Positions 4,978 through 6,618 of a stretch of DNA of 6,618 bases are shown here, piece after piece (the stretch's first letter is position 1; every line of letters starts with the position of its first letter). The notes beneath the pieces are model-generated. The model was not told the DNA's origin. It saw only the letters and a program-made list of their open reading frames with translations, and ran no database searches. The stretch comes from Chitinophaga pinensis (lineage in GTDB: Bacteria > Bacteroidota > Bacteroidia > NS11-12g > UBA9320). The position numbers and the translations under genes were made by a program. The DNA is taken from positions 1 to 6,618 of the forward strand of contig CAMDCQ010000135.1 of assembly GCA_945890595.1 (NCBI GenBank), written 5' to 3'.

Positions 4978-6042
4978 ATGAGAATTAACGGACATTCACA
5001 CTTATTACCCTATCCCAGTCAAATTCCTAAATTCATGAAGGATAAGGAAATATTTTGGATTGATCAAGATCGCAAATTCATGCGACAAAAAAACTGGTCT
5101 AGACCCATAACAGCAGAAAGCTTTTTCTTGGAGGAAAAACTCGCGTGGATGGAAGTCAATAAGATAGATCACGCCGTTGTACTCAACCTATCTCAGCTGT
5201 ATGGCAATGGCCTAACGCAGAGTGACATGAAGCAAGCGCTTCGTTTTCAAAATGATTTTAATGCGCAAATACAAGCGGAAAACGAAAAGAAATTTACGAC
5301 CGGTTTTGTAGTACATGCAGGATTTGTGGATGGCGCACTTTGGGAAATAGAACGTTGTGTAGAGAAGCTAAATATGCAGGTATTATGCCTTCCTACCCAT
5401 TACCTGAATACCGCTGGTGAATGGAAAGTTATTTTTAATGAAGAAACAGAACCCATCTTAGAGCTGGCCAATAAATACAACTTAGCTATTGAGGTACATC
5501 CTTACGATGGCGAAAAATTTATAAAATTAGAAGACTCCGCGTGGCGCTTCCATTTGATTTGGATGTTAGCTCAATGTGCTGATTCATATCATTTTTATAC
5601 CTTAAATGGTTACTACAATAAGTATCCTAATATTCGAACCGCATTTGCTCACGGAGGTCAGCTTAATCATATTAATATTGGCAGAAGAACCCAAGGTTTT
5701 GATGGTAGGCCAGATCTTTTTGAAGGTAAGGTAAGACCCCGCGCTGCCGTAGGACATCCCAATATTTATTTTGACACATTGGTGCATGACACGATTAGTT
5801 TTGAGGTGATGCTAAAGCGGCAACAATCTACCAATCAGATAATTATGGGTCTAGACGACCCCTATCCGTTGGGAGAAATGGAAAGCGAATTGCAAAGTAG
5901 CTACCCCGGCAAACTGCTCGATCTTGTACTGGAGGAAGGACTTATCACCCAAAAACAACACCAAGAAATATGGAAAGATAACGTGGCTAGATGGCTGTAT
6001 GGCCATGATGCCGAAAAATTCTTGACACGAATTAGTCCATAG
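4978..6042 (+). CDS. ACMSD-like metal-dependent amidohydrolase / decarboxylase
   Basis: A 354-aa cytoplasmic protein of the amidohydrolase superfamily (amidohydro_2 type, TIM barrel), close in motif order to 2-amino-3-carboxymuconate-6-semialdehyde decarboxylase, the kynurenine-pathway enzyme that diverts ACMS away from quinolinate. Metal ligands visible: NGHSHL with H6 and H8, EVHPYDGEKF with H174, and D293 in GLDDPYPLGEME; H225 in FAHGGQL is the catalytic His position; R42 in WSRP is a candidate for substrate carboxylate contact. The LGxDDPYPLGE ending is the strongest ACMSD signature. It is slightly longer than the ~330-aa Pseudomonas enzyme. The start is fixed: an in-frame TAG sits directly before the ATG. 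No Shine-Dalgarno is seen. No other tryptophan or quinolinate genes lie nearby, so the exact substrate is inferred; related hydroxybenzoate-type decarboxylases remain possible. It is followed 77 bases later by ddl on the same strand. Confidence 0.85.
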   Translation: MRINGHSHLLPYPSQIPKFMKDKEIFWIDQDRKFMRQKNWSRPITAESFFLEEKLAWMEVNKIDHAVVLNLSQLYGNGLTQSDMKQALRFQNDFNAQIQAENEKKFTTGFVVHAGFVDGALWEIERCVEKLNMQVLCLPTHYLNTAGEWKVIFNEETEPILELANKYNLAIEVHPYDGEKFIKLEDSAWRFHLIWMLAQCADSYHFYTLNGYYNKYPNIRTAFAHGGQLNHINIGRRTQGFDGRPDLFEGKVRPRAAVGHPNIYFDTLVHDTISFEVMLKRQQSTNQIIMGLDDPYPLGEMESELQSSYPGKLLDLVLEEGLITQKQHQEIWKDNVARWLYGHDAEKFLTRISP

Positions 6043-6056
6043 AGTAATACAACACC

Positions 6057-6070
6057 GCACGATAACGTGC
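6057..6070 (+). other. Small hairpin downstream of the ACMSD-like gene
   Basis: GCACG-ATAA-CGTGC forms a perfect 5-bp stem with a 4-base loop, 14 bases after the stop codon. No U-run follows, so at best it is a weak terminator or 3'-end stabiliser. Confidence 0.35.
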
Positions 6071-6093
6071 ATAAAGTGCCTCCAGTCTTCATT

Positions 6094-6100
6094 TATTTTG
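6094..6100 (+). promoter_or_regulatory. Weak candidate -7 element of ddl
   Basis: TATTTTG followed by C resembles TAnnTTTG with the inner spacer one base short. It would start a transcript about 15 nt before the ATG at 6120. No -33 TTG is seen, so ddl may also be read through from the gene upstream. Confidence 0.3.
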
Positions 6101-6119
6101 CACAATACAATATAACATT

Positions 6120-6618
6120 ATGTCCATCAAAACGGCAGCAATCATATACGGTGGTAAATCTACCGAACACGAAGTTTCTATCCGATCTGCTAGAAACATA
6201 GCGAAAGCAATAGATAGCAATCAGTTTAACACCGTACTTATTGCAATTAGCAAAAGTGGTAAGTGGTTTTTAAAAACACACGATGAACTGAATCAAGAAA
6301 ATGTGGTCGTAGAGAGTAGCGCCCAATTGGTTTTAATACCCGGAGCAATCCAAGATCAAGTAATTACCCTTTCTGATCAAAAAAGCATTGGAACTATTGA
6401 TGTGGTTTTTCCTATTGTACACGGCACGGGTGGCGAAGATGGAAGTCTTCAAGGCCTTTTGAAAACCATGAATATCGCATTTGTGGGTCCAGGAGTAATT
6501 GGTTCTGCCTTGTGTATAGACAAAGAAGTAACGAAGCGTATATTGAATGAAGCTGGCATTGCCAATAGCGCTTTCTCTAGCTACTTAAAATCTGAAAGAC
6601 ATCTAATAGACTTTGAAA
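6120..6618 (+). CDS. ddl: D-alanine--D-alanine ligase (N-terminal 166 codons, cut by window edge)
   Basis: An ATP-grasp ligase that joins two D-alanines for peptidoglycan precursor synthesis in the cytoplasm. The frame is open from ATG 6120 to the right edge. Visible motifs: GGKSTEHEVSIRSA (11-24), whose E16 matches E15 of E. coli DdlB, a D-Ala contact; VFPIVHGTGGEDGSLQGLL (96-114), with H101 and the GEDG turn; FVGPGVIGSALCIDK (121-135), which leads into the ATP-grasp domain and ends in the conserved DK. The segment covers the N-terminal Rossmann-like domain and the start of the central domain, roughly half of a usual 300-370 aa enzyme; the catalytic Arg and Mg-binding residues lie beyond the edge. 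No frameshift or missing residue is seen in what is present. It lies 77 bases behind the ACMSD-like gene, same strand. A vancomycin-type D-Ala--D-Lac ligase cannot be excluded without the C-terminal half but is unlikely. Confidence 0.95.
   Translation, partial: MSIKTAAIIYGGKSTEHEVSIRSARNIAKAIDSNQFNTVLIAISKSGKWFLKTHDELNQENVVVESSAQLVLIPGAIQDQVITLSDQKSIGTIDVVFPIVHGTGGEDGSLQGLLKTMNIAFVGPGVIGSALCIDKEVTKRILNEAGIANSAFSSYLKSERHLIDFE

Noticed and set aside
5851..6105. Minus-strand frames within the 3' half of the ACMSD-like gene
   Set aside because: They lie across a gene with clear conserved motifs, and their translations are low-complexity Cys/Phe/Ser-rich strings typical of antisense shadows.
1..6618. 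A CRISPR array, toxin-antitoxin pair, insertion sequence, or defence system
   Set aside because: No regularly spaced repeats, no transposase, nuclease or toxin-like frame, and no terminal inverted repeats with target duplications were seen; the XRE protein has no partner gene of intact frame next to it.

Overview
The window looks like chromosomal DNA from a member of the Bacteroidota, most likely class Flavobacteriia or a close relative. The evidence is the AT-rich base composition, the near absence of Shine-Dalgarno sequences, and promoter-like -7 elements of the Bacteroidota type (TAnnTTTG or a one-base variant) ahead of most genes. The Ppx/GppA, ACMSD-like and Ddl proteins also read like Flavobacteriia versions. 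The last point rests on memory of these families, not on a search.

Left part (1-1933) looks accessory and partly decayed. It starts with a small XRE-type helix-turn-helix regulator whose frame is open to the window edge. A gene-free AT-rich stretch with degenerate ~20-bp tandem repeats follows. Next comes what I read as the wreck of a membrane-anchored protein gene (about 705-1300): a good promoter-like element, an ATG with a hydrophobic N-terminus, then several frameshifts and in-frame stops. A 144-aa protein of unknown function lies on the minus strand (1317-1751).

The centre (1934-3052) holds tRNA-Arg(ACG) on the minus strand with a clear intrinsic terminator, and a divergent Ppx/GppA-family phosphatase. 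The two promoters are interleaved in about 50 bp. The tRNA carries A19 and U56 where G19 and C56 are usual, a matched change in the D-loop/T-loop tertiary pair.

The right part (3053-6618) looks like ordinary chromosome. It has a 142-aa basic minus-strand protein convergent with ppx, a 366-aa protein of unknown function starting at GTG almost directly behind a consensus -7 element, a 354-aa ACMSD-like metal-dependent amidohydrolase/decarboxylase with all expected metal ligands, and the first 166 codons of D-alanine--D-alanine ligase (cut by the window edge).

Most genes appear to be separate transcription units with their own promoters, and no operon or defence, phage or secretion system is evident. 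The points most worth a second look are the decayed gene, the covarying tRNA pair, the interleaved divergent promoters, and the two non-ATG genes with very short or no leaders.
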